From Ruminococcus flavefaciens (GTDB lineage Bacteria > Bacillota > Clostridia > Oscillospirales > Ruminococcaceae): a stretch of 59,366 nucleotides of DNA. How positions within the stretch are numbered: position 1 is the stretch's first letter; every line of letters starts with the position of its first letter. Of this stretch, positions 34,663 through 43,399 are shown piece after piece. The translations under genes and the position numbers were made by a program. The DNA lies in NCBI GenBank assembly GCA_004554385.1, contig SFMO01000126.1, positions 1-59,366 on the forward strand, written 5' to 3'. Below the pieces are notes generated by a model, which worked only from the letters and a program-made list of their open reading frames with translations, was not told the origin of the DNA and made no database searches.

Positions 34663-34668
34663 AGCCGC

Positions 34669-35943
34669 TTATTCATCATCCTTCTCGTCATCTTCCTCAT
34701 CTTCATCAGTGGGAAGCACCTCGATAATGACCTTTTCGACATTCTGCTCGTTCACCTCAGCAGCTGTAATGCGGAAGATACCGCTCTCTGCTGTCTCTCC
34801 TGCCTCGGGGATATGCTCCATGACGTCAGTCACCCAGCCGCCTACGGAGGTATAATCAGTGGTTATCATATCCTCGTCAAGGTCAAGCATGTCCAGCATA
34901 TCACTTATGCTCATATCACCTGCAACTTCGTACTTATCGGGAGCAAGCATCATAATATTTGTCTCTATTTCGTCGTCTTCGTCGTATATCTCGCCGACAA
35001 GCTCCTCGATTATGTCCTCAAGGGTAACGATACCCTTAGTACCGCCATACTGGTCGATAACGACTGCAAGATGTACCTTTGAGCGCTGCATATCACGCAT
35101 AGCTTCGCTAATAAGCTTAGTATCGGCAATATGCGGTACCTCCTGTATGATAGGCGCAATATCGCTTCCGCCCTCAACAAGCATTTTGAAGAAGGCTTTG
35201 TTTGTGATGATACCCACGATATTGTCAAGGCTTTTCTCATAGACAGGCAGACGTGAATACATCTCTCTGCTGAATATCTCCTTTATTTCGTCGATAGATG
35301 AGCCCAGCTCAACGCCGATGACTTTGACTCTCGGGATGAGTATCTCGTTTATGGCTATCTCGTCAAACTCCAGAGCGCTTTTGACCAGTTCGCTTTCCTG
35401 CTCCTCGATAACGCCCTGCTCCTCTATCTCGTCTATCATGTACTTCAGCTCGTCTTCCGTAACGCTGGGAGCTTCATCACCCTTTGCTATTGCCGATGAC
35501 AGCTTGTTCAGCAGCCAGACGAATGGCTTGAATACCATGACCAGAAACGACAGTGGAGCTGCAAAGGCAAGCGCCAGCTTTTCTGCGTTTTTCTTGGCAT
35601 AGGACTTAGGCAGCACCTCGCAGAATATGAGTACAAGGACAGTTATCACAATTGTAGAAACTGCCGCACCCTTGCTGCCCATAATACTTATAAATATGAT
35701 AGTGCTCACTGACGATGTTGCGATATTGACGATATTATTTCCGATCAGGACCGCTGTAAGCACCTCGTCAAAGCGGTTTGCAAGCTTCAGGGCTTTTTTC
35801 GCTTTTTTGCTACCCTGAGCCTCATAATTCTTCAGACGAAGCTTGTTGACGCTGGAGTAGGCAGTTTCGGTACTTGAAAATATCGCCGAAAATATCATCA
35901 TCGCAATGACAAGAACTATCTTCCATATATCTGAACTATCCAT
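34669..35943 (-). CDS. CNNM/CorC-type transporter with DUF21 and CBS domains
   Basis: 424 residues: N-terminal DUF21 membrane domain with SAIFSSTETAYSSVNKLRLKN, then two CBS domains (MYSRLPVYEKSLDNIVGIIT and VHLAVVIDQYGGTKGIVTLEDIIEELVGEI), then the CorC/HlyC C-terminal domain and an acidic tail. Family members export or take up magnesium or cobalt or influence their balance. The start at ATG 35943 is supported by AAGGAAAGGAAA; the frame extends upstream to 36009 without family-like residues. It diverges from htrA across the repeat array. Confidence 0.9.
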   Translation of the reverse strand: MDSSDIWKIVLVIAMMIFSAIFSSTETAYSSVNKLRLKNYEAQGSKKAKKALKLANRFDEVLTAVLIGNNIVNIATSSVSTIIFISIMGSKGAAVSTIVITVLVLIFCEVLPKSYAKKNAEKLALAFAAPLSFLVMVFKPFVWLLNKLSSAIAKGDEAPSVTEDELKYMIDEIEEQGVIEEQESELVKSALEFDEIAINEILIPRVKVIGVELGSSIDEIKEIFSREMYSRLPVYEKSLDNIVGIITNKAFFKMLVEGGSDIAPIIQEVPHIADTKLISEAMRDMQRSKVHLAVVIDQYGGTKGIVTLEDIIEELVGEIYDEDDEIETNIMMLAPDKYEVAGDMSISDMLDMLDLDEDMITTDYTSVGGWVTDVMEHIPEAGETAESGIFRITAAEVNEQNVEKVIIEVLPTDEDEEDDEKDDE

Positions 35944-35981
35944 ATATTTCCTTTCCTTAATATATATATATAATGTTTTTA

Positions 35982-36378
35982 TTATATCATATAAGAAGAA
36001 AAATAGCAAGAGGCGCGGCGAAAAAGTTCTGGTCCTCCTGCACTGCGACGCGAAAAAGGCTGCGCGGGCTCCGCGCTTATATCATATAAGAAGAAAAATA
36101 GCAAGAGGCGCGGCGAAAAAGTTCAGTTTCTCATGTACTGCGACGCGAAAAGGGCTGCGCGGGCTCCGCGCTTATATCATATAAGAAGAAAAATAGCAGG
36201 AGGCGCGGCGAAAAAGTTCAGTTTCTCATGTACTGCGACGCGAAAAGGGCTGCGCGGGCTCCGCGCTTATATCATATAAGAAGAAAAATAGCAGGATGCG
36301 CGGCGAAAAAGTTCTGGTCCTCCTGCACTGCGACGCGAAAATGGCTGCGCGGGCTCCGCGCTTATATCATATAAGAAG
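35982..36378. repeat. Tandem array of four 95-bp repeats plus a partial fifth
   Basis: The sequence TTATATCATATAAGAAG recurs at 35982, 36077, 36172, 36267 and 36362, exactly 95 bases apart. Units 1 and 4 share one middle variant (GGTCCTCCTGCACTGCGACG) and units 2 and 3 another (AGTTTCTCATGTACTGCGACG region). Each unit ends in a GCGCGG-GCT-CCGCGC hairpin and holds the near-palindrome TTATATCATATAA. On the minus strand the hairpin is followed by a T-rich stretch (CTTTTT in unit 1, shorter in the others). Since 95 is not a multiple of three, no frame is preserved; it is non-coding. It fills the spacer between the CNNM gene and htrA. Confidence 0.95.
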
Positions 36379-36395
36379 CGCCCTGCTTAACACAG

Positions 36396-36433
36396 CTATC
36401 ACATTTAACACACAAAGACTTGAAATGTGATAG
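36396..36433. promoter_or_regulatory. 11-bp inverted repeat at the htrA promoter (candidate operator)
   Basis: CTATCACATTT at 36396-36406 is the exact reverse complement of AAATGTGATAG at 36423-36433. The right arm overlaps the -35 box. Confidence 0.6.
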
Positions 36434-36449
36434 AATTTACACATAAAAT
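36420..36449 (+). promoter_or_regulatory. Candidate htrA promoter
   Basis: TTGAAA, 18 bases, TAAAAT, giving a leader of about 100 bases. Confidence 0.5.
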
Positions 36450-36557
36450 TCTCAAAAACATTACAATTGCCGCAAATCAATATCACAAAGGGTGAATATA
36501 ATATAATCACAGGCTGAGGGAGAACCTCAGAAATAATAGAAAAGGAACGTGAATAGT

Positions 36558-38156
36558 ATGAGTGAGTACAATTACAATTATAATAACCAGCAGGATCCAA
36601 ATAATAACAACGTAAATAATCAGGGCTTCAGCACTGACAGTGTTCAGACTGAGAACAAGCCAAAGAAGCACACAGGTCTTAAGGTCGCTTCATTCATAAT
36701 GGCTATGGCTATAGTTTCAGGCGGCTCCATCGGTGTATACCGCCACTTCGCAGGCGAGAATCTCTCAGCCAGGACTGTAGCTGAGGAGCTTGAGGAGGAG
36801 AGCACAAAGGCTACAAAGGAAAGCAGCGACAGACTTGCTTCAAAGGCAGTCAGCCTCATAAAGCCTACAGAGGTCGGCGGCAATACCCTTTCAAACGAGG
36901 AGATCGTCGAAAAGGTGCTGCCGTCAGTTGTAGGAATCGAATCCACCTTCACAACTGAGCAGACTATGGGCAGCAACTTCGGCGATATTGAGGACTTCTT
37001 TGATTTCGGCTTTGGCTTCGGAAACGGCTTCGGCAATGGTTTCGGCGGCAACGGCAGAAACAGCGAGCCTGTAACAAGAGAATTCAAGGGCACGGGTACA
37101 GGAGTTATAATCTCTGAGAACGGCTATATCGTTACAAACGCTCACGTTATATATGACAGCGAGTACGGCGGATATGAAGCAACAAGCGTTTCCGTAGTTC
37201 TTGACGATGACAAGACATATGACGCTGAGATAATCGGCAAGGACATTGACTGTGACCTCGCTGTACTTAAAATAGACGAAACAGGTCTTTCAGCCGCAGA
37301 ATTCGGCAACAGCGATGAGCTTAAGCTTGGCGAATCTGTTATCGCTATCGGAAATCCTCTCGGCTTTGAGCTCATGGACACCGTTACAGGCGGTATGGTA
37401 TCAGGTCTTAACCGTAATATCTCCATCAACGGCAAGGCTATGAACCTTATCCAGACCGACGCTGCTATAAACTCAGGAAACTCAGGCGGTCCGCTCATCA
37501 ATAAATATGGTCAGGTCATTGGTATCAACTCCTCAAAGATGTCATCATCATATTCATCATCAGGAGCTTCTATCGAAGGTATCGGCTTTGCTATTCCTTC
37601 AAATGAGACTGCTTCAATCATTGATGACCTTATGAAGTTCGGCTACGTTACAGGAAAGCCTCAGCTCGGTATCAACTGCAAGACTATAGATGAAGCATCT
37701 GCAAAGATGTACGACTGGCCTCTGGGCGTATATGTTTATTCTGTAAACAAGGGCAGTGCCGCTGAAAAGGCAGGTCTCAAGAAGGGCGACATCATCGTAA
37801 AGGCTGGCGGTGAAAAGGTCACATCAAATGAAGAGCTTATCGGTCAGATGAGCAAGTACTCAGCAGGCGATGAGTTTGAGATAACCTTTGTAAGAGACGA
37901 AGAGGAAAAGACTGTCAAGGTAACTCTCGACGAAAAGGTTGTCGAGCAGCCTGAGGAAGAAGAGACTACAAAGAGCAGTACAAAGAAGAACAGCAAGTCT
38001 GAGGAAGAAGCAGACGAGCAGGACGAAGCTGAAGACGAAGCAGAGGATGAAGAGGAAGAAGAGACAACCACTAAGAAGAGCAAGTCCGACAAGTCAGACA
38101 AGACCGAGAAGGCCACAAAGGCTGACAAGGCTGAGGCTGAGGACGAGGAAGAATAA
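36558..38156 (+). CDS. HtrA/DegP-type membrane-anchored serine protease
   Basis: 532 residues. An Asn/Tyr-rich cytoplasmic N-terminus, one membrane helix (ASFIMAMAIVSGGSIGVY), then a trypsin-like domain with the triad His196 (TNAHV), Asp233 (CDLAVLK) and Ser309 (NSGGPLI). A PDZ domain follows (about 375-460: GVYVYSVNKGSAAEKAGLKKGDIIVKAGG). The last 75 residues are Lys/Glu-rich low complexity. A Gly/Phe/Asn repeat (GFGFGNGFGNGFGGNG) lies before the protease domain. It handles misfolded proteins at the cell surface. ATG 36558 has AAAGGAAC upstream. Confidence 0.95.
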   Translation: MSEYNYNYNNQQDPNNNNVNNQGFSTDSVQTENKPKKHTGLKVASFIMAMAIVSGGSIGVYRHFAGENLSARTVAEELEEESTKATKESSDRLASKAVSLIKPTEVGGNTLSNEEIVEKVLPSVVGIESTFTTEQTMGSNFGDIEDFFDFGFGFGNGFGNGFGGNGRNSEPVTREFKGTGTGVIISENGYIVTNAHVIYDSEYGGYEATSVSVVLDDDKTYDAEIIGKDIDCDLAVLKIDETGLSAAEFGNSDELKLGESVIAIGNPLGFELMDTVTGGMVSGLNRNISINGKAMNLIQTDAAINSGNSGGPLINKYGQVIGINSSKMSSSYSSSGASIEGIGFAIPSNETASIIDDLMKFGYVTGKPQLGINCKTIDEASAKMYDWPLGVYVYSVNKGSAAEKAGLKKGDIIVKAGGEKVTSNEELIGQMSKYSAGDEFEITFVRDEEEKTVKVTLDEKVVEQPEEEETTKSSTKKNSKSEEEADEQDEAEDEAEDEEEEETTTKKSKSDKSDKTEKATKADKAEAEDEEE

Positions 38157-38350
38157 TACAGGGTTTCATTCCTTCATAGGCTATCGGTGACGAATATGAC
38201 ACATAAGCCCGAATTTCTATATCTTTTATATATTTTATATTTTCCTATAAGAGAAGTAAGAAAATGACGAATATGTGTCATCATGTCACCCTGATAAATC
38301 AAACCATTTCCGAAAGTGTAACTTTCATTACTCCTTCAGATAAACAATCG

Positions 38351-38387
38351 CAGCAAAAAAGCTCCCCGATATTGGGGAGCTTTGCTG
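38351..38387 (-). terminator. Terminator of valS
   Basis: Minus-strand AAAGCTCCCC pairs with GGGGAGCTTT over six bases and is followed by TTTTTTGC. Confidence 0.88.
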
Positions 38388-38392
38388 TTTTA

Positions 38393-41014
38393 TTACTTTC
38401 TGAAAGCTGCGATAGACTGCTCTATCTTAGCCATTTTCTCTTCAGCCTTTGCAAGCTTAGCCTTTTCAGCGTCAATGAGCTGAGCAGGAGCCTTTGCGAT
38501 AAAGCCCTGATTATTGAGCTTTCCGCTGAGGAAGTCAATATCCTTCTGTACCTTAGCCTTTTCCTTTTCGAGACGCGCTATCTCCTTCTCCTTGTCAACA
38601 AGCTCGTCCATAGGAATGAAGATACGTGCCGAATCTGTAACTGCGTTGGCAGAATCAGGAATATCGAACTTGTCGCCTGTCTCAACTGCGGAAGCAGAAG
38701 CAAGCTTCTCAAAGAATACTGCACAGGAGTTAAAGAGCTCCTTGTCGGCGGTCTCAATAAAGAGCTTAGCCTTTACCGATGGAGGTACGTTCATTTCAGT
38801 ACGTGTATTTCTTACAGCCTTGATAGCTGAGATTATCTTCTCGAATGCCTTTTCCTCGGCTGTGAAGTCGATAGAAGCATCATATGTCGGGTAAGTTTCA
38901 AGGATAATCATGGACTTCTCGTTATTGAGGACCTGCCATATCTCCTCGGTTATGAACGGCATAAATGGGTGGAGGAGCTTCAGCATGCCCTGCATTGCCC
39001 ATACAAGAACTGCCTGAGCCTTTGCCATTGTCTCTCCGCCTGCCTGTATACGGGGCTTTGTGAGCTCGATATACCAGTCGCAGAATACGTCCCAGATAAA
39101 GTCGTATATCTTCTGTGAAGCGACGCCAAGCTCATATTTATCGAGGTTTTCGCCGACTTCCTTAGCAAGCTGATTGAACTTGTTTACCAGCCACTTGTCC
39201 TCTAATTCAAGCTCTGTGGGAAGTCCCTTGAACTCGAAGTCCTCGGGGAGATTCATCATTATGAAACGTGAAGCGTTCCAGAGCTTGTTAGCGAAGTTAC
39301 GTGCAGCCTTTACCTTGTCGTCGATATAACGCATATCGTTTCCGGGTGAGTTGCCTGTAGCAAGCATGAATCTGAGAGCGTCAGCGCCATACTCGTTGAT
39401 GACTTCGAGAGGGTCGATACCGTTGCCCAGTGACTTGGACATCTTGCGTCCCTGTGAATCGCGGACAAGTCCGTGGATAAGAACTGTATCGAAAGGTACC
39501 TTGCCCATATTCTCCAGACCGCTGAACATCATTCTGATTACCCAGAAGAAGATTATATCATAGCCTGTTACAAGTGTATTTGTTGGGTAGAAGTACTTCA
39601 GGTCCTCGGTATTCTCGGGCCAGCCCAGAGTTGAGAACGGCCAGAGTGCAGAGCTGAACCATGTATCAAGGGTATCGGGGTCCTGTCTCATAGGCTTGCC
39701 GCACTTAGGACAAACTGCACTGCTCTCCTTGGTAACTACCATCTCGCCGCACTCGTCGCAGTAGAATGCAGGTATCTGATGTCCCCACCATATCTGACGG
39801 GAGATACACCAGTCCTTGATATTTTCGAGCCAGTGGAAGTATATCTTGTCGAAGCGCTCGGGAACGAACTTTGTATCGCCGTTCTTTACGGCCTTTATAG
39901 CAGGCTCTGCAAGGGGCTTCATCTTAACGAACCACTGAGTTGATACCTTAGGCTCAACAGTAGTACCGCAGCGGTAGCATGTACCAACATTATGGCTGTA
40001 CTCCTCTATCTTGACAAGAGCACCTTCCTTTTCCAGGTCCTCAACTATCTTCTTTCTTGCCTCATAGCGGTCCATGCCTGCATATGCAGGGTAATCGTCA
40101 ACGATAGTAGCGTCGTCGTTCATAACATTGATAACAGGCAGCTTGTGACGGAGACCTACCTCAAAGTCGTTAGGGTCGTGAGCAGGAGTTATCTTAACTA
40201 CGCCTGTTCCGAAGTCCATTTCAACATAATCATCGGCAACGATAGGTATCTCGCGGTGAACGATAGGCAGGATAACTGTCTTGCCCACAAGGTCTGTATA
40301 GCGCTCGTCCTTAGGATTTACAGCAACGGCAGTATCGCCGAGAAGAGTCTCAGGACGTGTTGTAGCAAGCTCCAGATAGCCGTCTGAGTCCTTTATCTTA
40401 TAGCGGAGGTGCCAGAAATGGCCTGCCTGATCCTCATAAGTTACCTCAGCGTCGGAAAGAGAGGTCTTACACTTAGGACACCAGTTTATGATACGCTCAC
40501 CTCTGTAGATGAGGCCTTTTTCGTAGTACTTGATGAAAACTTCCTTTACAGCCTTTGAGCAGCCCTCGTCCATAGTAAAGCGCTCTCTTGACCAGTCACA
40601 TGAAGAACCCAGCTTCTTGAGCTGTTCAACGATACGTCCGCCGTACTGCTTCTTCCATTCCCATGCGCGCTTCATGAAGCCCTCTCTGCCGAGGTCCTCC
40701 TTGGTAATGCCTTCCTTGCGCATAGCCTCAACTATCTTAGCCTCTGTAGCTATAGCAGCATGGTCAGTACCCGGGAGCCACAGTGCGCTGTAGCCGCTCA
40801 TTCTCTTCCAGCGGATAAGGATATCCTGTAATGTCTCATCAAGGGCATGTCCCATATGAAGCTGTCCTGTGATGTTCGGAGGGGGAATAACTATAGTGTA
40901 GGGCGTTTTCTTTGGATCAGCCTCTGCACGGAAGCAGCCCTTGTCGTTCCATGCGGCATAGATACGGTCCTCAAAGTCCTTTGGATCGTAAGCCTTTGCA
41001 AGTTCCTTTGCCAT
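38393..41014 (-). CDS. valS: Valyl-tRNA synthetase
   Basis: Charges tRNA-Val. 873 residues: class I motif PPNITGQLHMGHALD near residue 45, KMSKSLGNGIDP near residue 520, the editing domain between, a zinc-type site (CDECG ... CPKCG near residues 415-435), and a C-terminal coiled coil of the valine type (EKEIARLEKEKAKVQKDIDFL). AAGGAAGAT lies before the ATG. It is controlled by the T-box leader upstream, across a short inverted-repeat insertion. Confidence 0.98.
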   Translation of the reverse strand: MAKELAKAYDPKDFEDRIYAAWNDKGCFRAEADPKKTPYTIVIPPPNITGQLHMGHALDETLQDILIRWKRMSGYSALWLPGTDHAAIATEAKIVEAMRKEGITKEDLGREGFMKRAWEWKKQYGGRIVEQLKKLGSSCDWSRERFTMDEGCSKAVKEVFIKYYEKGLIYRGERIINWCPKCKTSLSDAEVTYEDQAGHFWHLRYKIKDSDGYLELATTRPETLLGDTAVAVNPKDERYTDLVGKTVILPIVHREIPIVADDYVEMDFGTGVVKITPAHDPNDFEVGLRHKLPVINVMNDDATIVDDYPAYAGMDRYEARKKIVEDLEKEGALVKIEEYSHNVGTCYRCGTTVEPKVSTQWFVKMKPLAEPAIKAVKNGDTKFVPERFDKIYFHWLENIKDWCISRQIWWGHQIPAFYCDECGEMVVTKESSAVCPKCGKPMRQDPDTLDTWFSSALWPFSTLGWPENTEDLKYFYPTNTLVTGYDIIFFWVIRMMFSGLENMGKVPFDTVLIHGLVRDSQGRKMSKSLGNGIDPLEVINEYGADALRFMLATGNSPGNDMRYIDDKVKAARNFANKLWNASRFIMMNLPEDFEFKGLPTELELEDKWLVNKFNQLAKEVGENLDKYELGVASQKIYDFIWDVFCDWYIELTKPRIQAGGETMAKAQAVLVWAMQGMLKLLHPFMPFITEEIWQVLNNEKSMIILETYPTYDASIDFTAEEKAFEKIISAIKAVRNTRTEMNVPPSVKAKLFIETADKELFNSCAVFFEKLASASAVETGDKFDIPDSANAVTDSARIFIPMDELVDKEKEIARLEKEKAKVQKDIDFLSGKLNNQGFIAKAPAQLIDAEKAKLAKAEEKMAKIEQSIAAFRK

Positions 41015-41040
41015 TCAAATCTTCCTTTCGATCAATTCAT

Positions 41041-41163
41041 AATTCATAATGCATAATTCATAATTTGCGGTATCGCCTAACGGCGATATATTTGAAACGT
41101 TTCACGGCAGTATAATTTAAATCCGTCAACGAAGCTGACCTCTTAAATTATGCATTATGAATT
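41041..41163. mobile_element. MITE-like 123-bp inverted-repeat element in the valS leader
   Basis: AATTCATAATGCATAATT at 41041-41058 is the exact reverse complement of 41146-41163. The interior is non-coding. The left arm is flanked by further AATTCAT repeats, and similar ATAATGCATAATTA sequence recurs just after prfB near 42720, which suggests a dispersed family. Confidence 0.6.
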
Positions 41164-41164
41164 A

Positions 41165-41427
41165 AAATCGCCCTGAACCGTTATAGGTCCAGGGCGAACT
41201 AAAGTCCGTGTTACCACCTGAATTCGGGAATTATCCCGCACTCTGCGAAGCCGCTAAGCCTCTTCCCCTGTAACGTGAGGATCACGCCGCATACTACTGA
41301 GCAAAAGCCGTTGGCACGCGAAGCTCCGAAGCTACTTCCGCAAGCCCCTCATACTGCCTTACACCGCACGACAGCTCTCTGAAAATCGGGTGTCCTGAGT
41401 ACTCCTCTTCATCATCGCCTTTGATAC
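41165..41427 (-). ncRNA. T-box leader of valS (tRNA-Val responsive)
   Basis: On the minus strand, AGGTGGTAACACGG (41206-41219) is the T-box core. It is followed by a terminator stem, CGCCCTGGACC with GGTTCAGGGCG (41169-41196), then ATTTT. Stem I includes CAGAGAG and a specifier region GGAA-GUA-G-CTTC, with GUA (valine) at 41333-41335; the basal helix is GAAG with CTTC. The variable T-box base U fits A73 of tRNA-Val. Uncharged tRNA-Val would stabilise the antiterminator and turn on valS. Confidence 0.93.
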
Positions 41428-41433
41428 TTTACT

Positions 41434-41462
41434 ATTATACACGATAAATTCACGTTTGTCAA
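41434..41462 (-). promoter_or_regulatory. valS promoter
   Basis: Perfect TTGACA-N17-TATAAT on the minus strand, directly before the T-box leader. Confidence 0.93.
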
Positions 41463-41540
41463 GACGAAAAATCAAGAACTCAGAGCAGAATACATGGAAC
41501 TCCCCTCAACAAAAAAACGCGGAAATCTCTCTTTACCCCC

Positions 41541-41569
41541 TTGCACTCCGCGAAAAACTGTGTTATAAT
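41541..41569 (+). promoter_or_regulatory. prfB promoter
   Basis: TTGCAC, 17 bases, TATAAT with a TGT extended -10 element. An ATG at 41572 would precede the RNA start. Confidence 0.75.
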
Positions 41570-41601
41570 GTATGTATCTATGTTTGAAAGGATTTGAAAC
41601 T

Positions 41602-42720
41602 ATGATCATACTTGACGAACTCAGAGTCGAAATGACAGGCTACCGCAAAGAAATGGCGGAGCTTGCTGACGTTCTGAATATAGAAGCCGCAAAAAAGCGC
41701 GTTGCAGAGCTTGGCGAGGAAACTGCCAAGGAGGGCTTCTGGGACGACCTCGAAAATTCCCAGAAGGTGCTCAAGGAGCAGAAGTCCCTTGAAAAAAAGA
41801 TCGAAAAGTACAACCAGCTCAACGAAAACCTCGAAGATATAATCACTCTTATCGAGCTTTCTATCGAAGCTGACGACGAGAGCGACATTGAGGAGATAAA
41901 GAAGGAGTCGGAAGCCTTCAAGACCAAGCTTGAGGACGAAAAGCTGGCCACTCTCCTTAACGGTGAATATGACAACGCCAACGCAATCCTCACCTTCCAT
42001 GCTGGTGCAGGCGGTACTGAGGCTCAGGACTGGGCTGAAATGCTCTATCGTATGTACAACCGCTGGGCAGAGCGCCATGAGTTCAAGGTGGAGCTTCTTG
42101 ACTATCTCGACGGTGACGAAGCAGGTATGAAGTCAGCTTCTATCCTTATCGAGGGCGAGAATGCCTACGGCTACATGAAGTCCGAGTCAGGCGTTCACAG
42201 ACTTGTCCGCGTATCTCCATTCGACGCACAGGGACGCCGCCACACTTCATTTGCCGCTCTCGAAGTAATGCCCGAACTTGATGACTCTATCGAGGTCGAT
42301 ATCCGTCCAGAGGATATTGAAATGGAAGTTTACCGTTCAAGCGGTGCAGGCGGACAGAAGGTCAACAAGACCAGCTCGGCTGTACGTCTTATCCATAAGC
42401 CCACAGGCATCGTTGTATCCTGCCAGACTCAGCGAAGCCAGTACCAGAACAAGGACTACGCTATGAAGATGCTCCGTTCAAAGCTGGTTGAGATCAAGGA
42501 AAGGGAGCACCTTGAAAAAATCGAGGACATCAAGGGCGTTCAGAACCAGATCGCATGGGGCTCGCAGATACGCTCATATGTATTCATGCCCTACACCCTC
42601 GTAAAGGACACCCGTACAGGCTTTGAAAACGGCAATATACAGGCTGTTATGGACGGTGACATCGACGGCTTCATCAATGCTTATCTGAAGTCGCTCTCCC
42701 ACGGAACACTGGAAAAGTAA
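41602..42720 (+). CDS. prfB: Peptide chain release factor 2
   Basis: Recognises UGA and UAA stop codons and triggers peptide release. 372 residues; RVSPFDAQGRRHTS carries the SPF stop-reading tripeptide, and SSGAGGQKVNKTSSAVRL carries the GGQ catalytic motif. ATG 41602 has AAAGG about 10 bases upstream. The reading frame is continuous through the N-terminal region, so the programmed +1 frameshift used in many bacteria for autocontrol is absent. It is followed by a small hypothetical gene. Confidence 0.97.
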   Translation: MIILDELRVEMTGYRKEMAELADVLNIEAAKKRVAELGEETAKEGFWDDLENSQKVLKEQKSLEKKIEKYNQLNENLEDIITLIELSIEADDESDIEEIKKESEAFKTKLEDEKLATLLNGEYDNANAILTFHAGAGGTEAQDWAEMLYRMYNRWAERHEFKVELLDYLDGDEAGMKSASILIEGENAYGYMKSESGVHRLVRVSPFDAQGRRHTSFAALEVMPELDDSIEVDIRPEDIEMEVYRSSGAGGQKVNKTSSAVRLIHKPTGIVVSCQTQRSQYQNKDYAMKMLRSKLVEIKEREHLEKIEDIKGVQNQIAWGSQIRSYVFMPYTLVKDTRTGFENGNIQAVMDGDIDGFINAYLKSLSHGTLEK

Positions 42721-42763
42721 TGCATAATGCATAATTACTGAGTCAGATCGTTCACATAATAAA

Positions 42764-43267
42764 ATGAAAAAGAGTCGGAAAATCTTCCTGATATTTGTTT
42801 CTATTGTCATCATCGCAGTAACTGCCATAAGATTTGCCGTTCCTGCGCTGTTTTTCAATTATATCTATCCCTTTGACAGAATAAAAGGTACAGTTTCGCT
42901 GACTGTTGACGGCAAAGACATTCCACTCTCTGAATGCGAGGTCACTTGTACTCACCGTGACCAAGAGGAAAAGCTCCATGTAAACGGCAGTAAGATCAAA
43001 AACCGCGCAGGTGAATACGGACGTTATGTATACACTGTAAAGTATGACAGTGCAGAATTCAGTTTCTATATTTATCAGGCCAATTGCTGGAACTGCCAAG
43101 ATTTTGACATTTCATTCAGCATTAACACCACAAAGAATACCATAATATGCAAAGGTTGGTGCAGGTGTCTTAACGATAACGGCTTAAAAGGGAAAAAGCA
43201 AAATATCTATCAGGATTTAAACCTGAATGACATCGGTCAGTTCGGAATATGGATAGACGGACCATAA
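42764..43267 (+). CDS. Hypothetical membrane-anchored extracellular protein
   Basis: 167 residues. The N-terminus MKKSRKIFLIFVSIVIIAVTAIRFAVPALFF is a signal anchor; the rest has beta-type sequence (TVSLTVDGKDIPLSECEVTC) and five Cys after residue 60 that could form disulfides. No family recognised. The ribosome site is poor. It may be cotranscribed with prfB, 43 bases upstream. Confidence 0.6.
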   Translation: MKKSRKIFLIFVSIVIIAVTAIRFAVPALFFNYIYPFDRIKGTVSLTVDGKDIPLSECEVTCTHRDQEEKLHVNGSKIKNRAGEYGRYVYTVKYDSAEFSFYIYQANCWNCQDFDISFSINTTKNTIICKGWCRCLNDNGLKGKKQNIYQDLNLNDIGQFGIWIDGP

Positions 43268-43278
43268 AATGATATTTT

Positions 43279-43396
43279 AAAAGGGACAGCTGAGGGGAGC
43301 CCCCTCTGGCGGATCGCAGGTTACACTTACAAGGCTGCAATTTCAGGCTCGGTAACCAGATTTCCGCAAAGGGGAGCAACCTGATATGTCCCTTTT
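43279..43396. repeat. 118-bp foldback element with AAAAGGGACA ends
   Basis: AAAAGGGACA at 43279-43288 is inverted as TGTCCCTTTT at 43387-43396. Inside is a GGGGAGCCCCCTCTGGCGGA segment resembling the hairpins at the right end of the window. It may also act as a terminator for the gene before it, because T follows the right arm. Confidence 0.6.
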
Positions 43397-43399
43397 TTA

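Noticed and set aside
35982..36378. CRISPR array
   Set aside because: The whole 95-base unit repeats with no variable spacers; it is a plain tandem repeat and no cas genes are near.
41578..42078. Antisense frame over prfB
   Set aside because: Opposite a clear RF2 gene; no ribosome site.
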